Notes under the pieces: model-generated
The model's database searches: none
Told to the model about the DNA's origin: nothing
Seen by the model: only the letters and a program-made list of their open reading frames with translations
Position numbers and translations under genes: made by a program
NCBI GenBank assembly: GCA_900542795.1
Contig: UQPD01000054.1
Span: forward strand, 1 to 14,456
Direction: 5' to 3'
Source: an uncultured Prevotella sp.
GTDB taxonomy: Bacteria > Bacteroidota > Bacteroidia > Bacteroidales > Bacteroidaceae
Length of the DNA: 14,456 nt
Shown: positions 14,420-14,456 of the stretch, piece by piece
Layout: each line of letters opens with the position of its first letter
Position numbering within the stretch: the first letter of the stretch is position 1

Positions 14420-14456
14420 CTGTCTCTTATACACATCTGACGCTGCCGACGATCTT
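14420..14456. other. Illumina Nextera adapter sequence (artefact)
   Basis: The Tn5 mosaic end CTGTCTCTTATACACATCT (14420-14438) is followed by GACGCTGCCGACGA (14439-14452), the reverse complement of the Nextera Read 1 adapter, 33 exact bases. The last four bases, TCTT, would be the start of the i5 index region. This is not genomic DNA. Confidence 0.98.

Noticed and set aside
14420..14438. End of a Tn5-type transposon
   Set aside because: The mosaic end is followed by the synthetic Read 1 adapter, not IS50 sequence, so it is a library artefact.

Overview
The window looks like a chromosomal contig from a Bacteroidales bacterium, most likely Prevotellaceae. The supporting signs are two secreted proteins with Bacteroidetes-type C-terminal ends (one a clear type IX secretion, T9SS, sorting domain), a single-chain PurL of 1233 residues, A-rich leaders without Shine-Dalgarno sites, several TAnnTTTG promoter boxes, and long AT-rich intergenic spaces full of repeats. 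The right end is not genomic: the last 37 bases are Illumina Nextera adapter, so real sequence stops at 14419.

Layout from left to right. (1) 77-2679 (+): a 799-residue secreted protein of repeated beta-rich domains, followed 23 nt later by a 59-residue small protein of unknown function and a strong terminator. (2) 2735-4545: an AAA ATPase of the DUF4143 type on the minus strand. Two families of palindromic or tandem repeats lie downstream of it. Upstream, four copies of a 19-bp repeat with an exact 33-bp period overlie its predicted promoter. (3) 4694-8685 (+): purL (phosphoribosylformylglycinamidine synthase), preceded by a promoter box, a 193-bp inverted-repeat element that fills most of its leader, and a compact two-stem hairpin. 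(4) 9182-11377 (-): a membrane-anchored PpiD/SurA-type periplasmic chaperone, flanked by two copies of the same 180-190 bp intergenic repeat in opposite orientation. (5) 12108-14270 (-): a secreted S8 subtilisin-like protease with a complete Asp/His/Ser triad and a T9SS C-terminal domain.

The genes do not form one pathway. purL is housekeeping purine synthesis, the PpiD-like protein helps fold envelope proteins, and the two secreted proteins are surface or extracellular products. The most unusual material is between the genes: the phased repeats at the DUF4143 ATPase promoter, the long hairpin that begins where the purL transcript is predicted to begin, and the inverted repeat pair around the chaperone gene. 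The 59-residue peptide is the best candidate for an undescribed gene product. None of these functions is proven by the sequence.
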